A stretch of 64,000 nucleotides of DNA from positions 9,280,006 to 9,344,005 of the forward strand of contig JABAKD010000021.1 of assembly GCA_012845835.1 (NCBI GenBank). Reading direction: 5' to 3'. Both the position numbers and the translations under genes were made by a program. Positions 25,116 to 38,600 of the stretch are shown here, one piece after another. Below the pieces are notes generated by a model. The model ran no database searches. It had not been told where the DNA came from and was given only the letters and a program-made list of their open reading frames with translations. The stretch is from Undaria pinnatifida (lineage: Eukaryota; Sar; Phaeophyceae; Laminariales; Alariaceae). Each line of letters starts with the position of its first letter. The first letter of the stretch is position 1.

Positions 25116-25217
25116 TGAGATACTTGGTACGACGTAGCATCCAAACGTCAAAAAGTCCCAGTTCTGAGAGGTTGGAAGAGATGTTATTTCTGGGCTCAGA
25201 AACCACCAAATTGCTAT

Positions 25218-25853
25218 GAACAAGTGAAAAATATCATCTTCTCACCAGCCAGACCTAAGGCGCACTGATAGACATACAACGATCCTCTCGCAAAACACCT
25301 CAAACAGAAGTTTCAAGAACTGCCCCGACCCCAAAATCACGACAAATAGGCACGACGAACCAGCATAAATTCCACACCTATCTCTCTACATATCACCTCG
25401 GACCTTTCATACCCAATGGGTGTAGTTACAACAAACAAAGTGACAGTTACGGCTCGACCCAGTCTACGGTAGGGGGGTCCCTTTTCGGGCCTTGAATTTC
25501 AGTGGCTAGGGGTCACTCGCGCGAGTAACCCCTTTGTTATTTTGCGATTTTACGTTTTCTTTATGTTATATATTGACGAAATCGATCCGCAATGCAAAGG
25601 TAATCTAAGCTGCTCCAAAACAACTGTCTAAACCTTTTTCATCCTTGAGGTACAGAGCCACTCGTGCGAGTAACTCAAACACACCAGTGAAAACGGGGGT
25701 ACCCCCCCTACCGTAGCCTTGGTCGCTCGTGGATATTAAGGTATCCCAAATCTGATATCGAATCCAGTATCGTAGACGGTATGAAAATACCGCATTTTAC
25801 AATCCATACTTACAACAAGTGAAAAGTAACATCTCACCAGCCAGACCTGAAAC
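25218..25853 (+). repeat. Satellite array of about 324 bp, left part
   Basis: One unit and the start of the next, with the same core blocks as 40541-42970: CAGCCAGACCTAA, ACGATCCTCTCGCAAAACACC, ATAGGCACGACGAACCA and GACAGTTACGGCTCG. The unit is interrupted at 25457-25724 by a MITE and the array is then cut at 25853 by the 14.7-kb LTR element. With both insertions removed the period is about 320 bp, the same as in the right part. Confidence 0.85.
25457..25724 (+). mobile_element. MITE with GGCTACGGTAGG-type ends, copy 2
   Basis: 268 bp with inverted ends: the left reads CTACGGTAGGGGGGTCCC, and the right end, in complement, reads GGCTACGGTAGGGGG. The insertion is precise. The satellite reads GACAGTTACGGCTCG on the left, and on the right the satellite resumes with GCTCGTGGATATT, so GCTCG (25452-25456 and 25725-25729) is duplicated. 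Subterminal palindromes ACTCGCGCGAGT (25514-25525) and ACTCGTGCGAGT (25660-25671) lie inside the ends. Non-coding. Confidence 0.88.
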
Positions 25854-26262
25854 TGTAATGGAGTGCTCTCCGTAGAAGGATAGCTTTATAGATTCGACGT
25901 GAAGCCATGTCATGGTTGAGGTGAAACCACGTGACTTTAGATGCCACATTCACGCCAAGGCCATCATAGATGAGCGATAATGTAGGTGACGATGATGGGA
26001 CAAGCAGGACGCCCCACACCTCACTACCTGCTCTACCTGCTCTACCAGCTGTACCTGCTATACTTGCTCTGCCCTGCACTACCGTGTGCCAAGGGCCTGT
26101 GTTGTCTGTCTTTTAGAGTCCAATGAAGAGGAAGTAATGTATAAGCTTTTGAGTCTATCCAACGAGCCATGAGGAGAGACCAAACAAGGGCACCGGAACC
26201 CATGAGGAGCACGCTTCCCAACACCGACCAACCACGCATCCCCCACTCGGAGTACCACCACA
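25854..26262 (+). repeat. 5' LTR of the 14.7-kb element
   Basis: 409 bp, TGTAATGG ... CCACCACA. Differs from the 3' LTR (40128-40536) at only about eight positions by eye, most of them C/T changes. It contains a short run of CCTGCTCTA-like repeats near 26028-26066. Confidence 0.9.
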
Positions 26263-26264
26263 AT

Positions 26265-26281
26265 TGGCGACGTCGTAGCAG
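26265..26281 (+). promoter_or_regulatory. Candidate primer-binding site
   Basis: TGGCGACGTCGTAGCAG begins two bases after the 5' LTR. TGG pairs with the CCA of a tRNA 3' end. The tRNA cannot be named from sequence alone, though a discriminator G is implied. Confidence 0.5.
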
Positions 26282-29200
26282 TAAACGTGTCGACCTTGGG
26301 CTTCGTGACCTTCTCCCCGGTGCTCTTCTCTCCCCAAGGCAAGCTCTTTTCGCCTTTCATAGCTTTGCATTTTACTTTCGCTCTTTTATTTTTGGTAGTT
26401 TTTATTTTTTACTTTTTTTTGCTTTTCCTCTCGTATTTTAACATACTCCCTTTCATCCAGTAGCGAACTTGGTTATCTGTTCGTCTCCTATCCGCAAACC
26501 ACGGGCCTCTCCAGGCCTCTACTATGCGACGGACTTGTTGAGTCTGCAGCTACCACGGCTTTGCGCAGCAGTTTTTCGAAATATTGTCTTCCCGTGCTCT
26601 CTCTTCGTGGGACACTAATATGACAATCGAACGAAGAAAATGCTCCCCTATTATTTTTGTTTTGGTGCTATGGTCTATTCAGTTGTCTTCACCTCTTTTC
26701 CACTCCAAAAGCGTTCCCACTCTAATTCCACGTGGTTTGTGCCCATGTTGGGAGTCCTGTCCAGACGAATACCCCGCCAGGTTCCCTTAATAAAACCTTG
26801 TGGGAAATTTCGCAGTTGGACCCCCTGTGAGCTGTTTGCACTCGACTAATTCGAGTGGCCGGCTCCGTTGAACCACACCTTACTACTGTACCGTGTCGTT
26901 ACGGAATAGGGGTACATGTGCAATAGTTTGCTCTACCACACCCCCCCGAGTACGAGTTGCGCGCTTCGGATGAAGGCAATGACTCGCCCTTGTTCTCTCT
27001 CCTACTTTTGGTCATCCCCTCGCATTTCTGCTAAATTATTAATTGATCTATATTATAGACACAGCAGGCCTGCAGTAGTAGTGCGTGACTATTTCTTGGG
27101 TTTCGTTTTTTAGCTGAACCATGTTTGGGTTTTGGTTTCTTGGCATATTTTTACCAGGTACCAGCACGCTGTGTGCTTTAACCTTTCGAGCATTGCATCT
27201 CCGACCCACAGCCTATGAGACACTCCACCTTTATGTGGGTTCGCTCACCGTACGGCTCATGTATTCGTATAGGCCCGCTTTTCGTAATTCTCGTTTCTTT
27301 TCTTTTTTTTTTTCTGCCCGCATACTTTGCCGGTGGTGTCATTTTTACGGCGTGTGATTGGCATCGGGTACGACGTATTAGTAAAATTTTTGCTTGCGTA
27401 CCTTTGGTGAGACAGCGGCTCATCATAGATAATTTGCGTACCTCGTACACAGCATAGCAGTGGTACGTACACACGTATGGGTTGACACGTACCTTTCGGG
27501 CGTGGCACACCCCCATAATGGTAGCATACCTACCCCCCTCACCAGGTACGGAGTTGTACCGAGTCTGACTCCCAGGGTTTTAGGCCTGCATGCACGGTTG
27601 CGTCTTGTCCTGAGATACTCCCGGTAGTACCCCGTTTCCACCGCCATCCCAAAGTCGTTTTGGTTTGCCCCTGGTTTGTTTGTTCTTTTGTTTCGATGCA
27701 TTTCCCTTGTTTGCTTTATTGATAGCTACTTTGTTTTCTTGTTTCTTGCATGGTTAACAAGCACGTACGAGTAACTGCTGCTTAAATTTGTCATGGGGAA
27801 TTACTACTTGTACTGTTTTTTTTTTTTTTTCTCGTGCAAACTTTCGTTTTGTTTTTATACACTGGTGGTGTCGCACGTACCATCTCTCCAGTTAAAGACA
27901 TATCGTACGCGGCGGACCCTACACTGCTATGGCGAAATTACCGTTGTCCAGTGTGCAATTCTTACCAGCTTATGACGTACAGAGCTCTATGTTGCCGTTT
28001 GTCACCATGCTACTGTTTAGCGCACACTTCGTACATTTCGGCCATTTCATCGCATCTACGCTGTTAAATATTTGACAAAATACTGCTGTAGTACGTGTAT
28101 CTCGCCAGCCTTCTGTCATACACAGGCTTTATGCTGCCTTAATTTGTCAGGATACTAGTGTCATATATGTGAATTCCGTCGGTTTTGTCTCACGCACGGC
28201 CCCTTATGCTGCTCACATCATCCGAAATGCTGCAGTGACCGTGTCTCTTACTTACCAGTTTTAAGCTATATATGGGCTCTATCATGCCCATACGCTTCTG
28301 CTGTAAGAGCATTTTGCCAGTTTATTTGTCGTGCCCGAGCTCTACGCTGTCTAATATTGGATTATCCCCCCCCCGCGTTCGGCAAGCTTTTTACGCCATA
28401 ACAAAAGGAGGCTCTACGCTAACAGTGTTTTTTGCGACAAAAAGCATCGAAGTCCCTCGCATCTGCCCCATCTCGTATGATGAAGTGGAGTAGACGCTGC
28501 TGAGATTTGCCCGATTTTTGTCACCCGACCGAGTTTACTTTTCCCCGTTTCTGGTGATACAGGGTAGATGATGCCCTAATTTCAACGCATTTTCCGCTTC
28601 ATTTTTAGGATAACGCAGGATCTATTCTGCTCAAAATTGTAACGTTGCTGCGCAAGCTTGAAAGTCAACAACTGTTTTTTTTTTTACTCTTCATTTTTTT
28701 GGTTTGCAGGCATTCATTTCTGCTGTTAGTTCCTTGACAATAATTTTGCGAGTGACCACGGGAAATGCCCCCCCTCCGTTTCTATGCCGCACGTGTTGCT
28801 TTCATCACGCTGGCGCACATCTCGTCTTGAAAAAATGGTCGTGCAACCATGATCGTCTTGTCACGAGCATCAACACGCGCTGCACATGATGTTGACTTAC
28901 ACAATTGACAATGATTGTGCTCTGTCACGGTGCATTATTTTTTTTTAGGCGTTTCAACACCAGAATGCGCGAACGGCGGTATTACATGTCGAACATCCCA
29001 CTATATCATATTACTACTATTTTATAAAATCCTCTCACGGTGCACTGTGTTTTATTTGGAAACATCTGTGAAGGTGGAGACTCCACGTGCCACGAGCCTC
29101 GTCAATACGCTCAATACCCCACGCGTGTTTGAGCTATTTTTATGAGGCTTACGTTTTTGCTGTTACGCACCCCCGACCTGATGCAGCGTTGGAGTGATCC

Positions 29201-29499
29201 GAACTGTATCAAGATCGTGCTTGAGCAAAAATACGGTTGAGTAAAACCGCACCCCGAGTGCGTCGCGCTCCGAGTGCCATCTCTCTCCCTTTTTCACGAG
29301 TATCCTACGTGTGTTACACGGAACCCCCCCCGGTATTTTTATAAACAGTGCACCCCCGAAGTATACCGTCATTTTTAGGTCCGGATTTTTGCTTCGGAAA
29401 CCTCAAACATAGCTTAGGTTATCGACGGGTACAAGAGGTACACATAGTTTCCGTGTTGTAAGGTCTGATTTTGTTTTGTTTTGGACTGGATAACTCGGT

Positions 29500-32400
29500 G
29501 GTTCTAACCATCTCCCGAGCACCACGCTCCTCCCCCGGGAATATCTACAATCATCCATCACCCTCCGGTCTTCTTGGTGACGTTCGAAAACTACCTGTAC
29601 TGCATCCTACCCCTCTACTCCGGTGCGTGCGATACCTCCCTATCCATTCCGGACCAACATGGATCCCCCCCCAACCTTTGCGGTAAATCCCGCAACAACC
29701 AGGACCCAACCCCTAAACCCTCACAATGAACAATGTGCTTCGCGTTCTTCTCCTGCTGTAGCCATGGGTGGTACAGTCACAGTGAAGGACCTTGACATTC
29801 TGTCCGATAAAATCGAAATAATGCCCGGAGCGCATTTTTGCGGCCAGGGTCGTTGACGGCATTTCCACCACCGCCACTGACCCCGACCCATTCCAGTCAA
29901 ACCGGATCCCTCGACGTTTGGTACGGCCACCTTACACGCCGATACTAGGAGGACGGATCCCTCTACGAGAGACGCCCACCTGGTGCGACTGCGATTTTTT
30001 TTTAGCGCCTAAGGGCAAGAGGTTATTTTTTTTCCCGTGGGGGAGCGCAACAACGCCGCAAGTACAGCGACGACTACCACAGCGTGTATCGCCGAAGCGG
30101 CACCCATCAGGCCAGTGCCGCGGTGGTTACCGAATATCATGCCACCGCGACTACAGCCCTTTGTGCCCCGCCCCCTCCATCTGAGCCACGACTACCGTCC
30201 CAACCGACACGTTGCTGCTCACATCCCAACCCCGGCTCCCATAGCCGCCCACCCCACGCGGCCGCGTCTATCACCACAAAGGGTTTTCGCCCGCCCTTCA
30301 CCGCGCTTAACCCCGTGCGCCCGATCGCCCCTGCTTTTGTTTGCTGGTACTTGCTCACAACTGCATCCGGCGCGCCCACGGTCTCGACCGGGCGGCACCC
30401 AAAGACACCCCTGGGTGCGGTAAAATATTTTTTCGGTTATTGGCTACGTCGTACCTACCCAACTACGACTCATGTCGGCATCGTTAGACGGTTCGTCTGC
30501 GGTAATCTGCCGGTTCGATCGATTTCCTTGAAATTCCGAACCCCCCCCCCGCCGCTACTATAGTTGTCAAAACGGCCACAGAGCCGCCAAACCAACCTTG
30601 TTGCTGCATTGCCCAATACGCCCCCAAGCCCCAGCACCCACCTCCCGTGAACCCACAGCTTGAAAACGCCGCACACGCCCTCCCCAACCAGCCCCCCCCA
30701 AAACAAACGCCGCACGCACCCCCTCCCGCATCACCTACTCCTCGGGTCAAGACCACTGTTCTTCTCCGACTACCACCTACACCACCATTCTCCTCCGCCT
30801 AACACCTACCTCACCGATATTAACCGTTGTAACAGAGACAGCAAGGTCGCCCAACGACGCAGACGCCATCCTATCCGTAGTGGCCGCGACGGCGGTCGCG
30901 ACCACCCGGATTGTGACGCCCACGACGCCTGCGTCTGACTCACGAACCGCAAAAAGTGGTGGCTCGCAACCACCACATATTGCGATACGGGACACAACCT
31001 ACGACGAGCATCATTGTCAACTACCTGGCCATCGAGTACCACTTCGCTGGCTTTCGGGCGTTCTCCTTGACGTCTGCATCATGCCGGCGGCACTCTCCCA
31101 CTGTAGCAACACCGCTACGCCTCTGGTGCGCTCAACCCAGGTATGGGCATACTTCAGGATATTGGTTTTTACTTTTGGTATTTGCGGAAACGCGCGGACC
31201 GTAAACCCGGCGCTATTACCCGGCAATAACCCGCGACAACCAACGCCGCTCGTTATAATTGCCGTGACACCATATTTTTGGGTCGAAAGCGCCATGATCG
31301 CCTTTCTTCCTCGGGAAACTGCTGAGACAACGACGACAACATCGACAGCAACAGCGTGGCCTGCCGATACCCATTGCGGCAAAAATCCCTGGACGCTACA
31401 CGCTGATCAACCGATACAGCACTACCAGCACCAGGCCATCTAATTGCGGGACGAGGTTCCAGCTTCAACTTATCAAGAACGAGCTCCACCGACGCCCCCG
31501 CCCCCCAACAATCTACCTCCCCCGTCCAGCCCCATACATGCGATATCGCTTGTCCAAACCTGATCCCCTTGTTCTAGCGATGGTCTTGAGGTGTGGGTAC
31601 GAGGAGGCCAAGACGTCGAGCCCTACTGGGATGCTCCACTCGACGCCTTCCACCGATGAGCAACGCTACTTGCCGAAGACCACGGCTACCGGCGGTTCCG
31701 GACTACAGCACGAAACTTCTGCTTCCAATTCCGGGGCATCGCATCCTGAGCCCGCCTCGCCTATTAATCGGCGGCTTCACCCTCGCTCGTCCTAGGACGT
31801 GCGCGTTTCTCAGTGACAACGTTGGGCCCGCGAACGAAGGATTCCCACTCGCTGCCACAGTGTTGACAGCACCACTGCCCCTGGACCCAAGGGACAGTCC
31901 CGTCATGACGACGGAAGACTCGCGATCATAGTTGACCAGGACATGCCCTGAGCCCCCTGCCCCGTCTTCCCCGCAACCCTCGTGGATTGCGTGGACACGG
32001 ACCACAGGTACGGCATTTCCTAGCAAGTTGTATCCTGCTCATCCAACGCCGCTTGGAGACAGGACCTCCAGGGTATCTTCACCCCGCTCCTTTAAACGCC
32101 ACCCACGGAGACCCTCCAAGAGCCTCGGTGATGCAATACCGAGACTCCCTTTGCGATCACGTTAACCCAGCCGCGCATGTTCTCTAGATCAGCCAGCTGC
32201 ACCCTCGCCATCGCCACGCGACAGTCTTACAGACAGCCGCAACTGACCACTACTTGGCGACTCACCGCAGCCAGCCTACACCGGACTACCTCTTCTGGGA
32301 TGTTCAACCTTTAGCAGTGCCACCCTTTTGGATTCTTCTTCTACGGGTTTTTCTTATCACCGTGTGGAGTAGTTTCCGACATCGCCCGATACCGACATTT

Positions 32401-35350
32401 TGAGCGACACCACGACCCCGTAGCTCACCCGGCTTCGACCAGGTATCAGAACCGTTCCTAGGACCAATCATGGACATTGGTTTCGAGGCCAACAAACGCC
32501 GGAGCTCCTCCTTCATTACCTACCTGGGACAATGGTTCCGAGGCCGACAAACGCTGGAAACTATTCCCGCACCACCACCCAACAAACCTCGACATCTACC
32601 ACCGCCCTCCCAGTTCGTATCTCTAGCTTCGGCAACGGTACACCCGAGACTGGCAATCCCATCTATAGGCAAAAGCAATAACCGCTTTATTCGGTTGGCA
32701 GCCGCCTTTTTCCCATAACCCGCCGCGTTGCAAACGAGTCATCCCTTTCCGGTCTCGGCATTTCTCACCGAACCCTCCTCCTACCGACCTCGTTCCGACC
32801 CTTTCCATCGCGACAGAACAACTCTGCCGCCCCCCCCCCTTCAACGCGACCGGTTTCCACGGAACCCCTCTGTCCCGGCCCCCTCCATCACCACCGAGGC
32901 GCACCTGCCGAATCCCCCAAGCCGTTCTCCACCCCGACGTGTTACCGCAGAGTCGCCTTGCTCCGGTCTCCGCCGACCCTCTGGAGGAAGCAACCGCCCT
33001 CCCGCTCAAGGTCTGGTTAGTTCTCATTTCGACACACGATGGACCCCCTACCGCCCCCTTTTGACGGCTACCCTGGCCCAAACCATCCCGCCTGTTCCAG
33101 GCCACCGACGGTACCTCCCGGCCAACTTTTCCGTTTACCCACCAGCGTGCCCTGGTTTCCCCCAACCACAACAAACCCGCGGTTTATCGCTCCCGACCCA
33201 GCTCTTAGCTACTCCTTCATTAACCGATCCTTGCCACCAACGGCCCTTCAGCTTTCCTCCACGACACAGCCACAGACGACCCCGACTGATTCTGCTTCCG
33301 TTGCCAGTGAACACCGAACAGTTCCCCTCCAACCTAACGGTCGCGAACCCCCATCCGACACCAATACCGCCACCCCCCTTTTACCTCAACAACCCTGTAG
33401 GTTCACCACCTGAACCTAGGCATCTCTGTGACGCCGCTGTCGCCACCCCCCCCTGCCCTAACATTCGAATAGGTTTACCATCTTTGGTTTTGTTCCTTTC
33501 CGGTTATGACCTCTTCGAGCCGAGCATCGGCTTGGGTGGGCTCGTTCCCCCGTCCCTCCCAACCCACCACCACATTCCGCCGCTCCCATTTTCTGAGTTG
33601 GAGTTTTTTTTTTTTTCCGGTTATGAGCGTTTCGAACCGACTATCGGTTGGGGTGGGCTCGCTACATCTCCTCTACGACCCACCTCTACCATTCCACCGC
33701 CCTCTTTTTCCGAGTTTGTTATTTTTTTTTTTCGCCTCGGGCTCATGAACCTCCCGAGCCTGGTACGTACGGGACCTTTTTAGCCAGAAATCGGGCCCTT
33801 CCACGGCCTCTTCGCTGCCCACGTCGAAAGATGTCAGCATCCCATCCCGGGTATCGTTTTGGGTGGGCTAGTCCCCCCTCCCTTTCGACTCACCATCACT
33901 ATCCGCCCCCATCCACCGGCGACGCGCAAACCGCGCACCCTTCCTGTTAGGCATTGACTTGGGTGGGCTCAAACCCCCTCCCTCCTGCCCCATGCACCAC
34001 GATTCGCTGGTAATACTTTCGGCAACCCACCGTTGCGGACCATACCAAAACATTCCGACGAGCCCTTCTCCGCCTTAAAACCTCCGTCGGGTCTATTTCG
34101 GCCCATGACATCACCTTCGGTCCGCTAGCCAGCTCCGAGAAAGGCGCCGAGGACGCTGGCGCTCCTCCTGGATCGGCTTTCATGCCGTCCTTCGTTCTCC
34201 CCAGCGCCCACCATTGGCGCATCCCTTTTTGGCCCTTCTCATTCTTCGTCGGACCATTACTTTCCCGGAGCCGTCATCGCTCCACAGCCGTCGCTGGAAA
34301 CTGTGGACTGCCCTTCCGACTACGGTTTTTCTCGCCAGTACCTGTGGCTAAACTTCCAAGATCATCGAACCCCCCCCATCGCCGCGCGAACACCGCGACC
34401 AGAGCTCCATCGTCACCTGAGCTTCGCCGTCAGCTGAGCTTTGCCACTAGAGCTCCGTCGTCACCTGAGCTTCGTCGTCACCTGAGCATTGCCACCAGAG
34501 CTCCATCGTCACCTGAGCTTCGCCGTCACCTGAGCTTCGCGACCAGACCTCCACGTTCACCGGAGTTCCACCTTTCACCAGAGCTTCGACGTCGCCTGAG
34601 CTTCGCCGTCACCTGAGCTTCAAGACCAGAGCTCCACGCTTACCGGAGTTCCACCTTTTACCAGAGCTTCGTCGTCACCCGAGCTTCAAGCCCAGAAATC
34701 CACCTTTTTCAGAGCTCCAGTTTCGATAGAGCTTCGTCGTCACCTGTACTTCGCGACCGCAGCTCCTCCTGCACGGAGATTCGTCGTCACCCGTCGTCAC
34801 CCGAGCTTCGCGACCAGAGCTCCACTTTTTTCAGAGCTCCACCTTCGTCTTCCGCGACTTCATCATTCGATGTCTTTCTCCTTCAAGCCACTACCAACGT
34901 CAAGGCAGCCTTTTTCTTTTTGGCCACTACCACCGGCCCCGGCGTTGTCGCCACCATCTACTCCGACAATCTGGGAATTATTTCACCGACTTCTGCAGCC
35001 ATGCACCGATGGACCTGCCGCTTCAAACCGCTACCAGCGGCGAGGCGCCCTCTCCCTGGCCACTACCACCAACTCCGGCGTCATCGTGCCGTCAGCGCCG
35101 ATCAGCGGGGACATATTTCGCCGACTCCTGCAGCCACCGCGCCGGTAGGTTTGCTCCTTCAGTCCGCTACTAACCGCCCCGGCGTCACAGCCATCGCCGG
35201 CTACTTCGGGTCTTCTCTACCGTCTATTCCAGCAACAACGCCATTATCCTCGCCGCGTACAAAGCGAACTCCACCACCGCGAGAACCGCAGGCATCTCCA
35301 CAGGCCTACTTTAAAGGACTACTATAGCGTCAACGCTTGCGCTTACATGT
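29500..35350 (+). other. C-rich interior segment with proline-rich open frames
   Basis: The plus strand is strongly C-rich, giving long overlapping Pro/Ser/Arg-rich frames, the longest being 32728-33783 (351 codons). That frame has no domain, its amino-acid make-up follows the base composition, and neighbouring frames are open too, so I do not call it a gene. At about 33490-33980 it runs through diverged units of about 110-120 bp, each containing CGGTTATGA, then GGGTGGGCT, a C-rich block and a poly-T run. Confidence 0.5.
34396..34835 (+). repeat. 48-bp minisatellite (GAGCTCCATCGTCACCTGAG type)
   Basis: Units combine CCAGAGCTCC-TCGTCACC and TGAGCTTCGCCGTCACC blocks, about 48 bp in the left half and more irregular to the right. 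In the frame 34182-34616 they encode repeats of the type RAPSSPELRRHLSFAT (16 residues). The frame ends within the array. Confidence 0.75.
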
Positions 35351-35974
35351 ACGCTGCGGAACACGCACATTCCACCACCGCGTACGCTATCCGCCACCTT
35401 CTTCAACCTACCATATTGAGCTACTGCAACCTCGTCTTCTTCCGTCAAATAGCTCCAACCGCATCGTCCGCAAACAATCCGTCCTCACCGGTTCGTGCTC
35501 GGAGCTCTTCAACGCGTTCTACTGGACCATCATCCGTCTCCAGCGCTCCTACCACATCTTCCGCGAACACCACGACGTCACTGTCTCGCGATCGGAGCGC
35601 TGCAGCACACCCTAGTACGACCACCAGCCGCGTTCCATCGGATCTTTCTTCAAACCCTACATCACTCGGTTCCAGGTTCAACCTACGGCGTCTCTGCTGC
35701 ATATCTTCGCGGAGCACCATCTACGGACCGGCGTGCCTACAACGCCACGCGACAGGGATATCTGCAGTCAGGGTATTATCGCGTTGAGTCGCACTTACCC
35801 TTTTGTCTTGTTGTCCCTGACCCTCACCATGTTTCTTGAGTTCCTTCTTGAGTTTTTTTTTTTTCCATGGGATTTTTTTTGTGCGCATTGGCTTCTTGGT
35901 TTTCTCTTTTGGGTTTGATTTTGTTGTTCAGTTAGTTTCAAGGTGCCTCTTCTTCGCCTTGACCTTTAGAGTTG

Positions 35975-36620
35975 TCACACTTTTGACCAGCATGTATGTT
36001 CGCGTGCCTGTGTCGGTGTGATACCCTGACTTTTCGGGCGTTTCCACTTTTAACGAGCACATATGTTTGCGTGCTTGCGTCGGTGTGCTACCCTGGCCTT
36101 CCAGCCACTGATTTAGCTGGCTAGATTTTCGTAACCAGGCCGAAAATTTGTGCTGATTCCGTCTCCCTGTTTGTGCCGGTTTAACCTGCCCCGTTTTCGT
36201 AACTTGGCTCAAACCTGCCGTGACTTCGTTTTCCCTCGACGGTTTAGCGTACCCTTGTTTCGCAGCGCCCGAAACCGCTGTGGTATTTTTTTTGTTGGCC
36301 TTTCTCTTGCTTTCTGCACTACGTACGAAATAGGTGCATGTTTGGGCATCGTGTATGTCTCCAAACCCGCTGTGGTATGCCCATATTGGCTCTTCTTCTG
36401 CTTTTTGCACTACGTACGTCATTGGTACTTATTGAGTCATCATATTTGGATTCTTACCGCTATGGCATATATGTCTTAGCCCTTCCCCAACCCTTTTGCA
36501 CTACGTACATCATCCTTGAGGCGTCGTATTTGTTCGGTTACCACTGTGGTATACGTGGTATGTGCTCTGGCCCTTCCTCTATTTTTGGCACTGCGCACGC
36601 CGTAGGTGCTTATTGAGGCG
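35975..36620 (+). repeat. Two tandem arrays in the 14.7-kb element
   Basis: First, two units of about 75-78 bp (from about 35985 and 36060) share GCGTGC-TG-GTCGGTGTG-TACCCTG. Second, four units of about 91 bp carry TTTTGCACTACGTAC (key GCAC at 36316, 36407, 36498 and 36588). Both are diverged, so the arrays are old relative to the LTR pair. Confidence 0.7.
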
Positions 36621-38129
36621 TGTTGTCCCCCTTGTTTGCGTCATATCGCCCTGCCCAAGTCCCCTCTTCTCGATTGGAGATCCAAGTGCTTTCGCGTATG
36701 TTTTCCCCGATTTTTCGTCGCTTAGCTTCGAGTAGGAATGGCTCTATAGTAGGCCACATTTTCAGAGTTTCACGACATCAACTGCTAGTATTTTCGGGTC
36801 CGTCGTTTGTTCACGACCCCCCCCCCTCTCTAGGCTTCTTTATAATATCAACCCCCGAAACCATGGTAGTTTCGCTTGGTCCGTATTGGCCTGAACTTCG
36901 CTTGCATGCTGTGCATGCGCGCCGCTAGCATTATTAGAGTTGTACGTGACTTGCCCCCTCCCTCTGTCCGGCTTACGGTATCAGCCCGCGACATCGTAAT
37001 AGTTTCGCCTGATTCCTTCTCAGCCGAGATATCGTCTGCACCATGTGCGTGCTCGTTCACAGAGTTTATTAGCCCTCCGTTGCGTTAAGACCCCGTTTTC
37101 ACCGCTCTCACGGTATGAGTTTGAACATATCATCGTGTTAGCTTGGTTTTTCTATCTTGGTTTCTCCTCCCCCTGCACTATGTGCCGGATGGGAATGTAC
37201 ACCCCCTCCTCTCTGCAGTGTGTGCGTTTTCGGAACGTATTTCCTCCCGACTCTGGCGTTCGTGAATTTTCGGAACCGATACCTCCCGCTTTCGCGTCCA
37301 TGCAACGCGGGTATTATTTGATTTTTTTTTCTTGTTATTTCTGGTCACGCTTGCTCCTTAGTAGTTATCGCTGTGCGCAGTTAGCGGCCGACCGTAGTAG
37401 TACTATCTCCTTTCTTCTGGGAGTGAACGCTTAGTGCGCGTATTAGCTTTGGACCCTACTGTCTCAGTACAATTCTACCTGGTAGCTACCAGTATCGTCA
37501 GTGTTATCGCCTTGTGGTCCCCAAGAGTATTCCCTTACAGTCTCAGCATCATTGAGCCCCCAACAACGTTTTAACGTAGTAGTATGCCTTCTGTCTTATT
37601 TGCCGCATTCAAAGTATGGCACTTGTTAGTTTTTGGGTGACCTTCATGGGCGCCTTGATCCTGAACTCGCGCCCAAGTTGTTCCACTTTTCTACAGTACG
37701 ACGAGTGTTCGCCTTTGTGGTTTTGCTTCCGCCTTCTACCGCCGATGTGGCCTGCCCACGTTTTGTGCACAACGACGAACCATGGCGTTTCCGAACCATG
37801 TTGAGGTTTTCTATCGTGTCGTTCCCACCACGCCTTATGCGATTGAGGACAAAATGGATGCTTTCCGCGTTATTTCTCTTCGTTTTTCGCGAGGCATTAC
37901 CTCCTTTTTTGTTGTTGCTGTTGGACTTCTCCTTGCCCCTTGGCATACGTCTCTTTCGTTGTTGGACCTTTCTTTGTTCTTGCCGTACTTCTTCCCACGA
38001 CTGACGTCGCTGCACTTTAGCCTCAGCCACTTGGTATTACGGCGTTTCAGCTATTGCTACTGTCTATGGTCCCATGTTGCCGACCACTGGCTTCACATTG
38101 AGAGCCCCCCTTAGATTCCATGTTAGCGG

Positions 38130-38600
38130 TCCCGTGCTGACTCTTCAGCCCATCTGTCGGTTCTCTTTGGCCTCTGCCTTTTGGTTTGGTTGTACCTGCC
38201 GCCAAGAGCCCCTTGCTGTCGGGCTCCGTTCTTGCTTCGTAGCCAGCGGATCTATTCCCCTGGACCACTATTTCTTACCTTTTTCTCTCGGCACCGCTGC
38301 CCCTACGGTCCAACGACACTGACCCCCGTCCTGGCTTTGCAGCCAACAGGTCTTGTTTCTCTCGACCACTTTTTCTTGTTTCTTTTCGGCATACCTGCCA
38401 ATAGGGTTCAACTACACCGGCCTTAATCATGGGTTTACAGCCCGTCCTGACTGTGCAGTCCACAGGCCCTCCCCTCTTGGCCCCCGTTTTGCTCTTGGCT
38501 TGTTGGCGTACTTGTCGCATCGGGCCCACGTTTTGACTCCAGTTTGGCTTCGCAGCCCATACAGGTCGTTCCCTGTTGACCCTCTTTCGTGTTTTTTTTT
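38130..38600 (+). repeat. Diverged tandem units of about 95-115 bp
   Basis: A motif of the type CTGACT-TGCAGCCCA-CAGGTC..TCTC..GACC recurs near 38140, 38233, 38336, 38448 and 38549. Another irregular set with GATGGCCC-ACGTCAG-CTCC-GGTCCAAC blocks lies at about 39325-39665. Confidence 0.55.

Noticed and set aside
24619-25144. Minus-strand Ser/Thr/His-rich frames of 114-131 codons
   Set aside because: They cover a CTG-rich tandem duplication, and the repeated peptide simply mirrors the DNA duplication.
32728-33783. 351-codon proline-rich plus-strand frame
   Set aside because: Composition follows the C-rich DNA, it runs through poly-T and tandem repeats, overlapping frames are also open, and no domain is visible.
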